Source: Prosapia bicincta
Taxonomy: Eukaryota; Arthropoda; Insecta; Hemiptera; Cercopidae
Direction: 5' to 3'
Length of the DNA: 64,000 bases
Assembly (NCBI GenBank): GCA_036971475.1
Contig: JBAIZL010000376.1
Span: 1,273,501 to 1,337,500 of the forward strand
Within the stretch, counting starts at the first letter, position 1, and every line of letters starts with the position of its first letter. Both the position numbers and the translations under genes were made by a program. Positions 9,072 through 18,863 of the stretch are shown in pieces. The notes beneath the pieces were generated by a model. That model worked only from the letters and a program-made list of their open reading frames with translations, did no database searches and was not told where the DNA came from.

Positions 9072-12000
9072 TGAATCTACAAAGCGAAAATAACGAGCTA
9101 CCATTTATATACGACACAAACACCAAATCTAGAATATTAATTGACACAGGCAGTACTAGATCATTTATGCGAAAATCTTTAGGCTGGAAAAATTTTAAAA
9201 CAAGCATTAAAAAAGAGCCGTTTGAAGTAATCACCGCACACGGCACTTCAAAAGAAAATTTTTGTTGCACCATACCTCTGTTGTCTAAAAAAGCAATTAA
9301 ATTTTATTTATTTGACTTTCATCAGAATTTTGACCTATTACTAGGGCTAGACAATATAAAGGATTTAGGAATAAGCTTAGACTTTATAAATAATAAATTA
9401 ATACTTTGTGATGAGGAAATCCCTATTCAATATTTTAACACTGAAAAAGGAAGTTGTAATAAAACAGACAGCACGTCAATAAAGCAGGAACAATTTAGTT
9501 ATGTTATACAAGCCCGCACTAGCCAAACAGTTAAATTAAAAATACAAAATACTCATAATGGAGAAGGTATTTTACCACACAAACAAGTGAACGGATTAGA
9601 AATTCCGCAGTGTATAGTTTCAGTGCATAAGGGTGAAGCCTATTGCCCTATTATAAACAATACGGAAGAAAATGTAAAATTAACAATAAGTAAACCATTA
9701 GAAGTAAAATCTTTAGAGGAATATAATATTTTCAGACCTGATGCAATGCAAATGAACGCTAATTTCAATTTATTAGATTATAAACAAAAAAATTCGAGAA
9801 GAAAAAATTTAGATTTATCAAAATTTAGAATGGAACATATGAACTCGGAAGAAAAATCCGCTATAACAAGTTTAATAAAAGATTATGCAGATTTATTCCA
9901 TATTGAGGGAAACGATTTAACTTTTACCAACCAAATAAAACATGTTATTAGGACTACTGATGAAATTCCCGTATACTCCAGAAATTATAGATATCCAGAG
10001 ATTTACAAGAACGAAATTAATAAACAAACTGAGGACATGCTTGAACAAGGAATTATTAGACCTTCAAATTCTCCATGGAACTCTCCTGTCTGGATTGTAC
10101 CCAAAAAACAAGACGCTTCTGGCAAAAGAAAATTTCGATTAGTAATAGATTTTAGAGGATTAAACAAGAAAACAATTGACGATAAATTTCCCTTGCCAAA
10201 CATTACCGACATATTAGATAAATTAGGACGATCTCAGTATTTTACAACTTTAGATTTAGCCTCAGGATTTCACCAAGTAGAAATGGATAAAAATAGCATA
10301 GAAAAAACAGCGTTTTCAACAGAAACGGGACACTATGAATTTTTAAGAATGCCTTTTGGACTAAAGAATAGCCCCCCTACATTTCAAAGAATTATGAATA
10401 ACATTCTGAGAGGAATCCAAAATGAAACATGTTTAGTTTATTTAGACGATATTATAATTTACTCCACTAGCCTCCAAGAACATATACAAAGACTTAAAGA
10501 AGTATTCGACAGATTACGCAAAGCCAACTTTAAAGTACAGCTGGATAAAACAGAATTTTTAAGAAAAGAAGTAGCGTATCTAGGGCATGTTGTTACACCG
10601 GAAGGCGTAAAACCTAACCCAGCAAAGATTTTGGCAATCAAAAACTATCCAATACCCAAAACCACCAAACAAATTAAAGGATTTTTAGGACTAATAGGCT
10701 ATTATCGAAAATTTATTAAAAACTTCGCCAAGATAACAAAACCGTTTACTAACTGTTTAAAGAAAAATGCAAAAATAAATATAGAAAATCCAGACTTCAT
10801 TGAATGTTTTGAAACATGTAAAAATATACTGACTAATGAGCCCCTTCTGCAATACCCAGATTTTGAAAAGGAGTTTACTCTAACAACAGACGCTAGTAAT
10901 TTTGCACTAGGAGCAATTTTAAGCCAGGACAATAATGGGAAGGACCTTCCTATAGCGTATGCCAGCAGAACTTTAAATGACAGCGAAACTAATTACTCCG
11001 CGATTGAAAAGGAATTACTAGCAATCGTATGGGCCACTAAACACTTTAGGCCTTATTTATTTGGAAGAAAGTTTAAAATTTATACAGACCATAAACCTTT
11101 ACAATGGTTATTTTCAGTTAAAGAACCAAATTCCAAGCTTTTAAGATGGAGATTAAAATTAGAGGAATATGATTATGACATAAGATACAAAAAGGGCAAA
11201 TTAAACCAAAACGCCGATGCCTTGTCTAGAATACAATTGAACATTACTAATAAAAGGTCAACAAACACCCAACACACTGTAGAACCAGACCTTGATTTAT
11301 CTCCAGCTGGATTAATCCAACGTTTCTTCCCGGAATTAAATGAAGATAACGAGTCTATGGTCGTACAACTCGACGCAACAGATAATGCCAACTTAGAGTA
11401 CGATCAAGAAAGTGACAGTCAAACCGTGCATTCCAACTTCGAAGGGAACACCCAAATTGAAATACCAATTTCCGACGAACCTGTAAACTTTGGGAGAAAT
11501 CAAATATTTTTGTCACTAGTAAAATACGAACCAAAGAAAGTAAAAATTATAAAACTATTCGGAACTTCAAAAATTCGTTTAATGGTCGAAATATCAGAAA
11601 ATAACTTTAAAGAAGACATAGTTAACTTTGTAAAATCATATTTGGTACCCAAAATAAAATATAATCTATATTTTGAAGACGATTTTTACGAGAAATTTGC
11701 ATCATGCGTAGCCAAAAATTTCAAACAAACTGAACTAAATTTGGTTAAGTGCAATAACAAACTCTTAGACCTAACTTCGGAAGAAGATACCTTAGAAACG
11801 ATAAGTAATTATCATGTCAGCAAAACCAATCACCGAGGGATACAAGAAACATACGAACAAATTAAGCGAAGATATTATTGGCCTAATTTAAAATCACTAA
11901 TCCAAAATTTCATAAATCAGTGTGACATATGTCAAAGAACCAAATATGACAGAATGCCCTTACAATTAGAGATGAACTTGACGCCTACAGCTTCAAGGCC

Positions 12001-12859
12001 TTTCCAGATAATTCACATCGACACTATCTCTTTAGAAAAGAATGCGTTTATCAGCATTGTCGACAGTTTCACAAAGTATGCTCAAGCTTATCGCTTGGGA
12101 AGCTCTCAAGCTACAGAGATTGCAGACAAGCTATTAGATTACTTTGCGCAGTTCTGCGTACCAACAGTTATTATCTCAGACAATGGAACGGAGTTTAATA
12201 ACAGGATTGTGAAGGAGATATTAGACCTGCATAAAATCAAAATCCATTTTATCAGTACACAAAACCCCCAATCAAACGGATTATGTGAAAGATTTCATTC
12301 CACCTTAATAGAACACATAAGGCTGTTAAATAATCAAATCGAATTTAAAAAAGACAGTATAATTAAGAAAGTAAAATATGCTATAATTGCCTATAACAAT
12401 AGCATTCATTCAGTCACAAAATTAACGCCATGCGAAGTCTTATTTGGACACATAAATTCAAACTCTTTATTAGATATAGATTTAGAAAAACAAATTGTAA
12501 ATGACTACGTTTTAAACCATAAGGAAAAAACAAAAATACTTTACGAAAACATCAGGGATAGCAATCAAAGAATTAAAGAAAAAGTTTTAGAAAAAAGGAA
12601 TGTAAACAAAGAGCCACTTCCAGAAATACCATCTGAAGTTTATATAAAATCAGTTCAGAAGCAAAGCAAAACGAAAAACAGATATAGCAAGGAAGAAATA
12701 GCTTCGATAGATAAAGAAAGAAAAACTGGAAAAATAAAGCCTAGACATCATAACACAAAAGACAAAATACATTTGTCAAAAATTAAAAGGCCTAAGAAGA
12801 TAAAAAATGTAATTAATGACCAAAATCCTTCTTGTTCATATTCCACACAATCAAATTAA
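9071..12859 (+). CDS. pol: Pol polyprotein: protease, RT, RNase H, integrase
   Basis: 1,262 residues, fully open. Aspartic protease: LIDTGSTRSF with the catalytic Asp at 25. Reverse transcriptase: motifs FRLVIDFRGLN, TLDLASGFHQ, MPFGLKNSPPTFQR and the active site YLDD at 457-460. RNase H: TTDASNFALGAIL (Asp 607), IEKELLAIVWATKHFRPYL, YTDHKPLQWL. Integrase: zinc module His915, His921, Cys951, Cys954, then core Asp984, Asp1037 and Glu1073, a DD(35)E spacing. The C-terminus is lysine-rich. It copies element RNA into DNA and inserts it with a 4-bp duplication. Expression is probably by -1 frameshift from gag, or by reinitiation at the TAATG overlap. No inactivating change is visible. Confidence 0.95.
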   Translation: MNLQSENNELPFIYDTNTKSRILIDTGSTRSFMRKSLGWKNFKTSIKKEPFEVITAHGTSKENFCCTIPLLSKKAIKFYLFDFHQNFDLLLGLDNIKDLGISLDFINNKLILCDEEIPIQYFNTEKGSCNKTDSTSIKQEQFSYVIQARTSQTVKLKIQNTHNGEGILPHKQVNGLEIPQCIVSVHKGEAYCPIINNTEENVKLTISKPLEVKSLEEYNIFRPDAMQMNANFNLLDYKQKNSRRKNLDLSKFRMEHMNSEEKSAITSLIKDYADLFHIEGNDLTFTNQIKHVIRTTDEIPVYSRNYRYPEIYKNEINKQTEDMLEQGIIRPSNSPWNSPVWIVPKKQDASGKRKFRLVIDFRGLNKKTIDDKFPLPNITDILDKLGRSQYFTTLDLASGFHQVEMDKNSIEKTAFSTETGHYEFLRMPFGLKNSPPTFQRIMNNILRGIQNETCLVYLDDIIIYSTSLQEHIQRLKEVFDRLRKANFKVQLDKTEFLRKEVAYLGHVVTPEGVKPNPAKILAIKNYPIPKTTKQIKGFLGLIGYYRKFIKNFAKITKPFTNCLKKNAKINIENPDFIECFETCKNILTNEPLLQYPDFEKEFTLTTDASNFALGAILSQDNNGKDLPIAYASRTLNDSETNYSAIEKELLAIVWATKHFRPYLFGRKFKIYTDHKPLQWLFSVKEPNSKLLRWRLKLEEYDYDIRYKKGKLNQNADALSRIQLNITNKRSTNTQHTVEPDLDLSPAGLIQRFFPELNEDNESMVVQLDATDNANLEYDQESDSQTVHSNFEGNTQIEIPISDEPVNFGRNQIFLSLVKYEPKKVKIIKLFGTSKIRLMVEISENNFKEDIVNFVKSYLVPKIKYNLYFEDDFYEKFASCVAKNFKQTELNLVKCNNKLLDLTSEEDTLETISNYHVSKTNHRGIQETYEQIKRRYYWPNLKSLIQNFINQCDICQRTKYDRMPLQLEMNLTPTASRPFQIIHIDTISLEKNAFISIVDSFTKYAQAYRLGSSQATEIADKLLDYFAQFCVPTVIISDNGTEFNNRIVKEILDLHKIKIHFISTQNPQSNGLCERFHSTLIEHIRLLNNQIEFKKDSIIKKVKYAIIAYNNSIHSVTKLTPCEVLFGHINSNSLLDIDLEKQIVNDYVLNHKEKTKILYENIRDSNQRIKEKVLEKRNVNKEPLPEIPSEVYIKSVQKQSKTKNRYSKEEIASIDKERKTGKIKPRHHNTKDKIHLSKIKRPKKIKNVINDQNPSCSYSTQSN

Positions 12860-13615
12860 AATCCCAACCATACCTTTGTCCACTAGTTCTATGCAAGAAA
12901 CTTTATTAAACTTTTAAACAACATTGTTTTATTAATTGTATGTGTTACAAACTGTTGTAATTTATTAAATGATATGTAACTAATTATGGTAATAAATATT
13001 GTTAATTATTTGAAATATGTTAATCACAAAAAGAAATGTAATTGAAGAAAATTAGAAACTATACTCTTAAAGAGATAACAAAACAAAAGGAATTCTTATA
13101 AACTAACTAGAATCCTTATCAAATCTATAACAGGCAAGTTGAATGTAAATGATGGTAAAAATTATGAAAAATTATATAAAACTTTTATTGTAATCAATGT
13201 AAATTTTGTAGAACAAAAATTAGATTCTGATAACAATTGTATATATTATAAACATTTTGTATCTATCCTATGATAGAAAAAAACTCATTATAAATTGTAT
13301 TAATCAATTCCAAATACTTTTGCTCAGTTGAATTATAATGAACAGAAAATTAGACTGTAAAATGCCCATCATCAAAAACAATAACGCCTACAAACTACAA
13401 GGATACTGCGTTGGAAATCGCAGACAACCCATTTAACTGGATCTTGGAAATCAACCTTTGCCTGGTGACTTTCTCCAGTGAAGAGGACTTCAACCCATGC
13501 CGAAAATTGCCCTTTACGGAGGCCTATTCAGCAGCTTATATACTTCGCCCTCATCAGGAAGAAGAAGAAGACTTCAACCAACGCCGAAACTTCGCCAACC
13601 CCCGAAGTTCTCTTT
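12860..13615 (+). other. Region between pol and 3' LTR without env
   Basis: An AT-rich spacer of about 760 bases. The only sizeable frame (13411-13617) begins with TTG, ends in an imperfect internal repeat (GAAGAGGACTTCAACCCATG and GAAGAAGACTTCAACCAACG), and has no signal peptide or transmembrane segment. It is unlikely to be an envelope gene. Confidence 0.6.
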
Positions 13616-13626
13616 AGGGATGGAGG
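13616..13626 (+). promoter_or_regulatory. Polypurine tract
   Basis: AGGGATGGAGG lies directly before the 3' LTR. This is the expected primer position for plus-strand DNA synthesis. Confidence 0.8.
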
Positions 13627-13918
13627 AGTTATATAAACATTTTATGTGAACATTTCATAATTAAATGCGTGCTAGGAAGATTCCTGCTTACGCAGCTTTA
13701 GTATTATATAGGTGTGAGAACAGAGCCCCGGCAGTGTGTAAGTCGCCTCTGTATCGCACAGACGTTTTCCACTCCGATTGAGTGCATATCAATTGTATTG
13801 TTTTTATTAAGTAAAATTTATGTAACAGTTTTCTAAATTAATTGTTTATTAAATTCAAAGGTTTGTAAAAATAAAAATCATTTTTAAAAACCTTTCTTGC
13901 TTAATATAAAACGTAACT
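13627..13918 (+). repeat. 3' LTR of Ty3/Gypsy element
   Basis: 292 bp, identical by eye to the 5' LTR, ending in AACT and followed by the target duplication TGAA (13919-13922). Confidence 0.93.
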
Positions 13919-14109
13919 TGAATGTATTATTCTGAAAGCAACTTGGTTTGATCGAATAGAGAAAAGTTGTTCTGTTTCGATATTCGCATACATATCAACA
14001 ATATATTGATTGTTGAGCGTTGCATAGCAACCATAATTTGGAATCAATGTAACCCTTGATTATTAATGTTGGTAGTTGTAACAAATTTAATAACGTGGAG
14101 TGATTTGAT

Positions 14110-15302
14110 CCAGGTGAAAAACAATCATAGTTATCATCGTTATCTTAGTTAAATAACTAAAATGTTATTTAAAAGTGAATTTGGAATGAAACGTGAATAA
14201 ATATAACTAAACACAATAAAATAAATAGTTAAAACTAATTTTAATTACCTAAAACCTGACAAAATAAAAATAAAATCTATACTGATTTTAAATATGATAA
14301 TATTTATTCAGGTGGCGTACGAAGGGGAGGCACGGTCGATAGCCGTGACATCGTTCCTTAAAACCACCTTTAAACTTCATGAAAATACAAATCTATCAAC
14401 TCAACACAGTCAAGCAGAGTGTGCTTAATTGTGATGGTACTTCCACAAAACTGGCATAGTGGTGGATCCTCATGTCGCATCAACCATCCATGTGTTAATA
14501 AGATTGGCCGATGCGAAGACGAGTTATCACCACTTCCTCTCTACGATTCGAGCGAACAGATGCCCTCCATGGTAGGACGGTATTCTTAATGTCCCTCAGC
14601 CTGTTTCCAAAACATTTTGCCATTCTTCATTCCAAAAAGCAAATAGTGTAGTTTTAACATAACATACAAAATCTGATGCCATCACACGTTGTGTCGATGG
14701 CCACCTTCATCTGCTTTAGTGTTTCCAAATATTCCGCAGTGACCAGGCACCCAGAGAAATGACACCTCGACACCTCGTAATTGGAGCCTGTGTATTGAGC
14801 ACAAGATGTCTCCAACTAATAAGTTCTTAGTGTACATTTCCTGAATAGCCTGGAGAGCACTTTTGGAATCGGAACACACAATAAAATTAGATGTTGCAGA
14901 CGGAATTGATCTTAAACCTTGGAAAATGGTGTAGAGTTTTGCTGTAAAGACGCAACAGGCTGAGGGCAATCCGTAAGTGAAGGTTTGTCCTTCCATATAA
15001 AATGCACAACCTATCCCATTGTCCAGTTTTGAACTGACTGTGAATATTGTCACAGTATGTTGGTAAATTAGTTGTATCTGCATAAAACTCCTGACTATAA
15101 ATAACATCAGCAGTATTGTGTTTTATTTACATGGACAATGAGAGGTCAAATTTTGGCATTCGTATTATCCATGGAGGGATGTAGCGCAATGTTTGTTCGA
15201 AAATAGGTGGATGTTATAAATTTAGATTGCTAAAAATGCGCAACGTTCTTATTCAGAAGGGAGCAGTTGAACGTTGACGAAGATTGTAACGATCCTCGAG
15301 GT
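14110..15302 (-). mobile_element. Old family-1 LINE copy (copy E), 5' truncated
   Basis: On the minus strand it covers part of the thumb region, RNase H, the C-terminus, the 3' UTR and an eroded terminal hairpin (14110-14145). The A-tail is gone. It is clearly more diverged than the other copies. RNase H motifs are seen in the frame 15107-14682 (NGIGCAFYMEG, CSDSKSALQAI, VSFLWVPGHCGIFGNTKADEG), but that frame runs into a deletion. Homology ends at about 15302 at the segment CCTCGAGG. Confidence 0.85.
14682..15107 (-). pseudogene. LINE RNase H domain fragment
   Basis: 141 codons. The sequence contains the RNase H residues of the Asp-Glu-Asp-His/Asp set: KLDNGIGCAF (the first Asp of the usual TDGS motif is changed here), FTAKLYTIFQGL (the usual Glu of TAELYAI is Lys), CSDSKSALQA and VPGHCGIFGNTKAD. 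Loss of two catalytic residues and the frame break show that it is dead. Confidence 0.75.
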
Positions 15303-15569
15303 AAATCTAAATGCCCGTTGGTAACGAGAGTGCAGAGTTATTGATGTTTACAATGGCGTGCAACCCACTCATCTCCGTTAGAGTGATTGATCATTTCGTG
15401 GCGCAAGTATAAGTAAGGCAAGCGAAGATAAACACAACACGCGAATATCGAGAGAAGTGATTTAATTTTCTTCGTTCATACATTCTGTATTGTTTATATT
15501 AGGATACAAGTAATATGAAATAATAATTTTTTTTGTCAATTCCTCTTGATATCGAAAGAAAATCTTATG

Positions 15570-15570
<1 letters not shown>

Positions 15571-15606
<36 letters not shown>
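15571..15606. repeat. (TA)18 microsatellite
   Basis: Pure TA run. Confidence 0.95.
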
Positions 15607-15607
<1 letters not shown>

Positions 15608-15837
15608 CAGAATCTCAATATTAAGTGCCAAAATATAAAACGAATTTCCTAGAAATATTCAGTTTTCCTCTTTGTCCAATATATTGGTTTGGACTATGAT
15701 TTTTGTTTGATACTATTTATTTGCTCTCTTTTTACCTTTTTAATTTAAGAGGCGGATAGTGGTTTATAACTTCACATTCTATCCACTTCTTGTAATATTT
15801 TACTATTGAAAAGAACCTTTTCCTTTATTTACATATA

Positions 15838-15840
<3 letters not shown>

Positions 15841-15899
<59 letters not shown>
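15841..15899. repeat. (TA)29 microsatellite
   Basis: Pure TA run. Confidence 0.95.
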
Positions 15900-15903
<4 letters not shown>

Positions 15904-17875
15904 GTATAATACATCATTAAAGAAATTTTTACCCCTGGCAAAGTAAGATCAGTGCTAAAAGTGCTGATCCACAGTTAAAAACTGACCGAGATCTGCAATT
16001 TTTAAATTTAAATTAAAGAATAAATATTTGAAAAAACTGTATTAACATCAATTGTCGTCTACTATAGGTTTAACAAAAAATTATTTGAAATTGATTGGAT
16101 GAATAAAAACGTATTTTATTATACGATTGTAAATTTGTACAAGATATATATAAGGAGAGTGTAAATTAATAGAAGGAATTGAATAATGTTCAAGAATAAA
16201 AAATAATTCGAATTCATTTTAAAGACTTGATATACCTTCTTTTCAAGGATTTGTTTGTCTTAAGAAGATTATTTTTTTGGATTATTGCAGCCAGATAAGA
16301 ACATTAGATGGAATGTGATGAGCTAATCTTTGTGTGTTTTTAATCCCATTATTGAGCAGTGTTTAATCTATAGAATAAAGAAAGTGTTTTGAGCAGTAGA
16401 TAAGGTTTGGGGTAGAATCTACGATCAGGTATGTAGTTAAAACATGGGTCAGTTGAGCAGAGCAACGTGAATTAAATAGACAAACTCTTTTGAGTGTATA
16501 GGAAGACTCCACCGCATCAACTACCTCTTCATGCATGAAAAGGTAATGGAGCATGTGTGGAATAAGGTATGCAGGTAATAAAGCCCTGGTACTTGGACTT
16601 AGGAGCTATGTACGGTTACAACCGAAAGACTGGTGCGACCCGATGTCGGTTATGAAGAAGAGGAAAAGATTTTTAATAGAAAGCAAGCTTAGGATGGGCA
16701 TAATTCCATGGATTTGGAAGGATATGCCCAAATGAGTGCGCCATTTTATACTTGAAGTACTTTATAACTGAAGTCTAAACTTCTACTGGAAGAGAAGGGA
16801 TTATACTATCGCAAGGGGAGGGTGGCTTACTTTAGAGTGACCAGTTGTCAATTTGAGTGAAATCAAAATATATTTATAATAATAGTTTTACTGTTATTCT
16901 AATACAATGCCAAAAAAATAATTATTTAAACTAATAAGCAAATAATATTTTTCCTGGCGACACCAAATGTGATTATAATAGCCTAGAGGCATGAAATAAC
17001 TCATCTCAAACTAAGGCTTAAAACTAATTACCTACCCAAATAACCAATACCTACTAACTAACTTCAATATAATTTAGTATTATCTTATTTATACTATTTT
17101 CAAGAATTTAAGAATCTCAGTCTTATTTTATCGTTAGAAGCAATTACAGTTGTAGGTTCTATAACAAGTCACAAAACAATTTAAAACTGTTGAAACATAA
17201 TTTCCAACATTTTTCTTTATTACAAAAAGTCTGATTAAACTTTCTATGCACAAAATTTTGTTTAGTAAACTTATAAAAAAGTAAATAATTTCAGTTCGCT
17301 TTGCATTTTACTGCAACAAATAAAACCTTTTCCGCTCTTAAGGGGGAGATAAATTTACGTTTGTCTAAAACCTTTGATGTTGTGAGTTTCGTTATTTAGA
17401 CAAAGCAGTCTGGACGAAAATATTTTTAGCATTGAGGGACTTCAACAAAAGCAAGCTAAGTGAAAGAAGCGAGTTCGTTTAGCTACGACTCCTTTTGATC
17501 AACATTTATTTAGAGACAACTACAGGAGTTCTGTTTAATTATCAAGAAAATATTTTCAATTATATATGGTATTGTTAACTTTTAGAATCTCTTTTATTTT
17601 TAAATAAAGCAAATATTAAAAAAATAATAACTGTGTGCAATATTGTTCTAAATAGTATTTTGTATTTTTAAAGAGTACAATAAGGTTTAATTTTTGAATT
17701 TTTTCCAGGCGAAAAACCAATCAAGGTTATCATCGCCTAACTAAAGTTTTATTTTAAATAATTATTTCAAACCAATTTGAACAATTGGTTCAAATACCAA
17801 CTAAACAAAATAAAATAAAATAAATGTTTAATACTAATTGTAACTAAAACTAAAGAAACTAAAATTATACACAAT

Positions 17876-18391
17876 TTAAATATTATTGAATAGATTCAGG
17901 TGGCGTAAGAAAGCGAGGAGACGGTCGATAGCCGTGACATCGTCTCTTAAAACCACCTTTAAACTACCTCGAAGATCGTAACGTATATATAAATTTGTCA
18001 ACTCATTACAATCAAGCAGGATATGCTTGATTGTAATATTATTTCTACAAAACGGACATAGTGGTGGATCCTCATGTCGCATCAACCATCCATGCGTTAA
18101 CAAAGATTGGCCGTTGCGAAGTCGAGTAACCACCACTTCCTCCCTACGATTCGAACGAACAGATGTCCTCCATGGTCGGACGGTATTTTTGATGTCCCTC
18201 AGCTTGTTTCTATTTACATTTTGCCATTCTTCATTCCACACAGAGAATAGTGTAGATTTAACTTTGCATACAAAATCTGATGCCATCACACGTTGTGTCG
18301 ATGGCAACATACCTGTAGCTAATTTTGCACCTTCATCTGCTTTAGTGTTTCCGAATATTCCACAGCGACTAGGCACCCAGAGAAATGACAC
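17876..18391 (-). pseudogene. LINE ORF2 C-terminal part (copy F)
   Basis: 171 codons open on the minus strand: the end of RNase H (SFLWVPSRCGIFGNTKADEG; the catalytic-loop His of the usual VPGHCG is Arg), the basic linker, and the CCHC-like motif CPFCRNNITIKHILLDC. It is the downstream half of the in-frame RT/RNase H deletion form. Confidence 0.75.
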
Positions 18392-18863
18392 CTCTTAATT
18401 GGAGCCTGTGTATAGAGCAATTTTGTATAAAGACAAGAATGTTACCTTGTATACCCCATGATTTCAATACGTTCAAAATTCCTCTTCTCCATGCCATGTC
18501 ATATGCCTTCTCAAGGTGAAAATTGTTCCCAGTTTGCTTTTTTCAGGATCCAAACAGGGTGAGGAGTCATACAAAGAGATCTCAATAGGAATATGATCGC
18601 TACTATAAAGATCAGGCAATGCTGACCATTTTAGCCTTGTAGCGAAGGCAGGACTGCATAATGACAAGTCTACAGCTGACCTGTTGACGCTGCTAAATGT
18701 GTCGGAGAACCGTCATTTAGCAGGTATAAATTCAGTTCCGATCTGATGCTTTCGATCAGATTACCTCGCGGGTTGCATTCTGGGGAACCCCATGAAACAT
18801 GGTGGGCATTGAAATCGCCCACTAATAAAAACGGAGTCGGTAACTGATTTATAAGGTCTACAA

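Larger units (their letters stand above)
7400..13918 (+). mobile_element. Complete Ty3/Gypsy LTR retrotransposon (17.6/297-like, no env)
   Basis: A 6,519-bp element flanked by TGAA duplications. Order: 5' LTR, primer site, 303-base leader, gag (7995-9071), pol (9071-12859: protease, RT, RNase H, integrase), about 770 bases without a significant frame, polypurine tract AGGGATGGAGG (13616-13626), 3' LTR. Both genes are open throughout and the LTRs are identical, so it may be competent to move. Related insect 17.6/297/gypsy elements carry a third gene, env; the space after pol is too short and has no matching frame. Confidence 0.95.
15303..17698. other. AT-rich non-coding stretch with TA microsatellites
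   Basis: Two long TA runs (15571-15606 and 15841-15899). A less AT-rich part lies at 16380-16840, with an open frame at 16553-16735 that I do not recognise. No gene is supportable. Confidence 0.5.

Noticed and set aside
13411..13617. env gene of the LTR element
   Set aside because: Too short, starts with TTG, has no signal peptide or membrane segment, and consists partly of an internal repeat.
16553..16735. Possible gene in a less AT-rich patch
   Set aside because: A 60-codon frame without domain or flanking signals.
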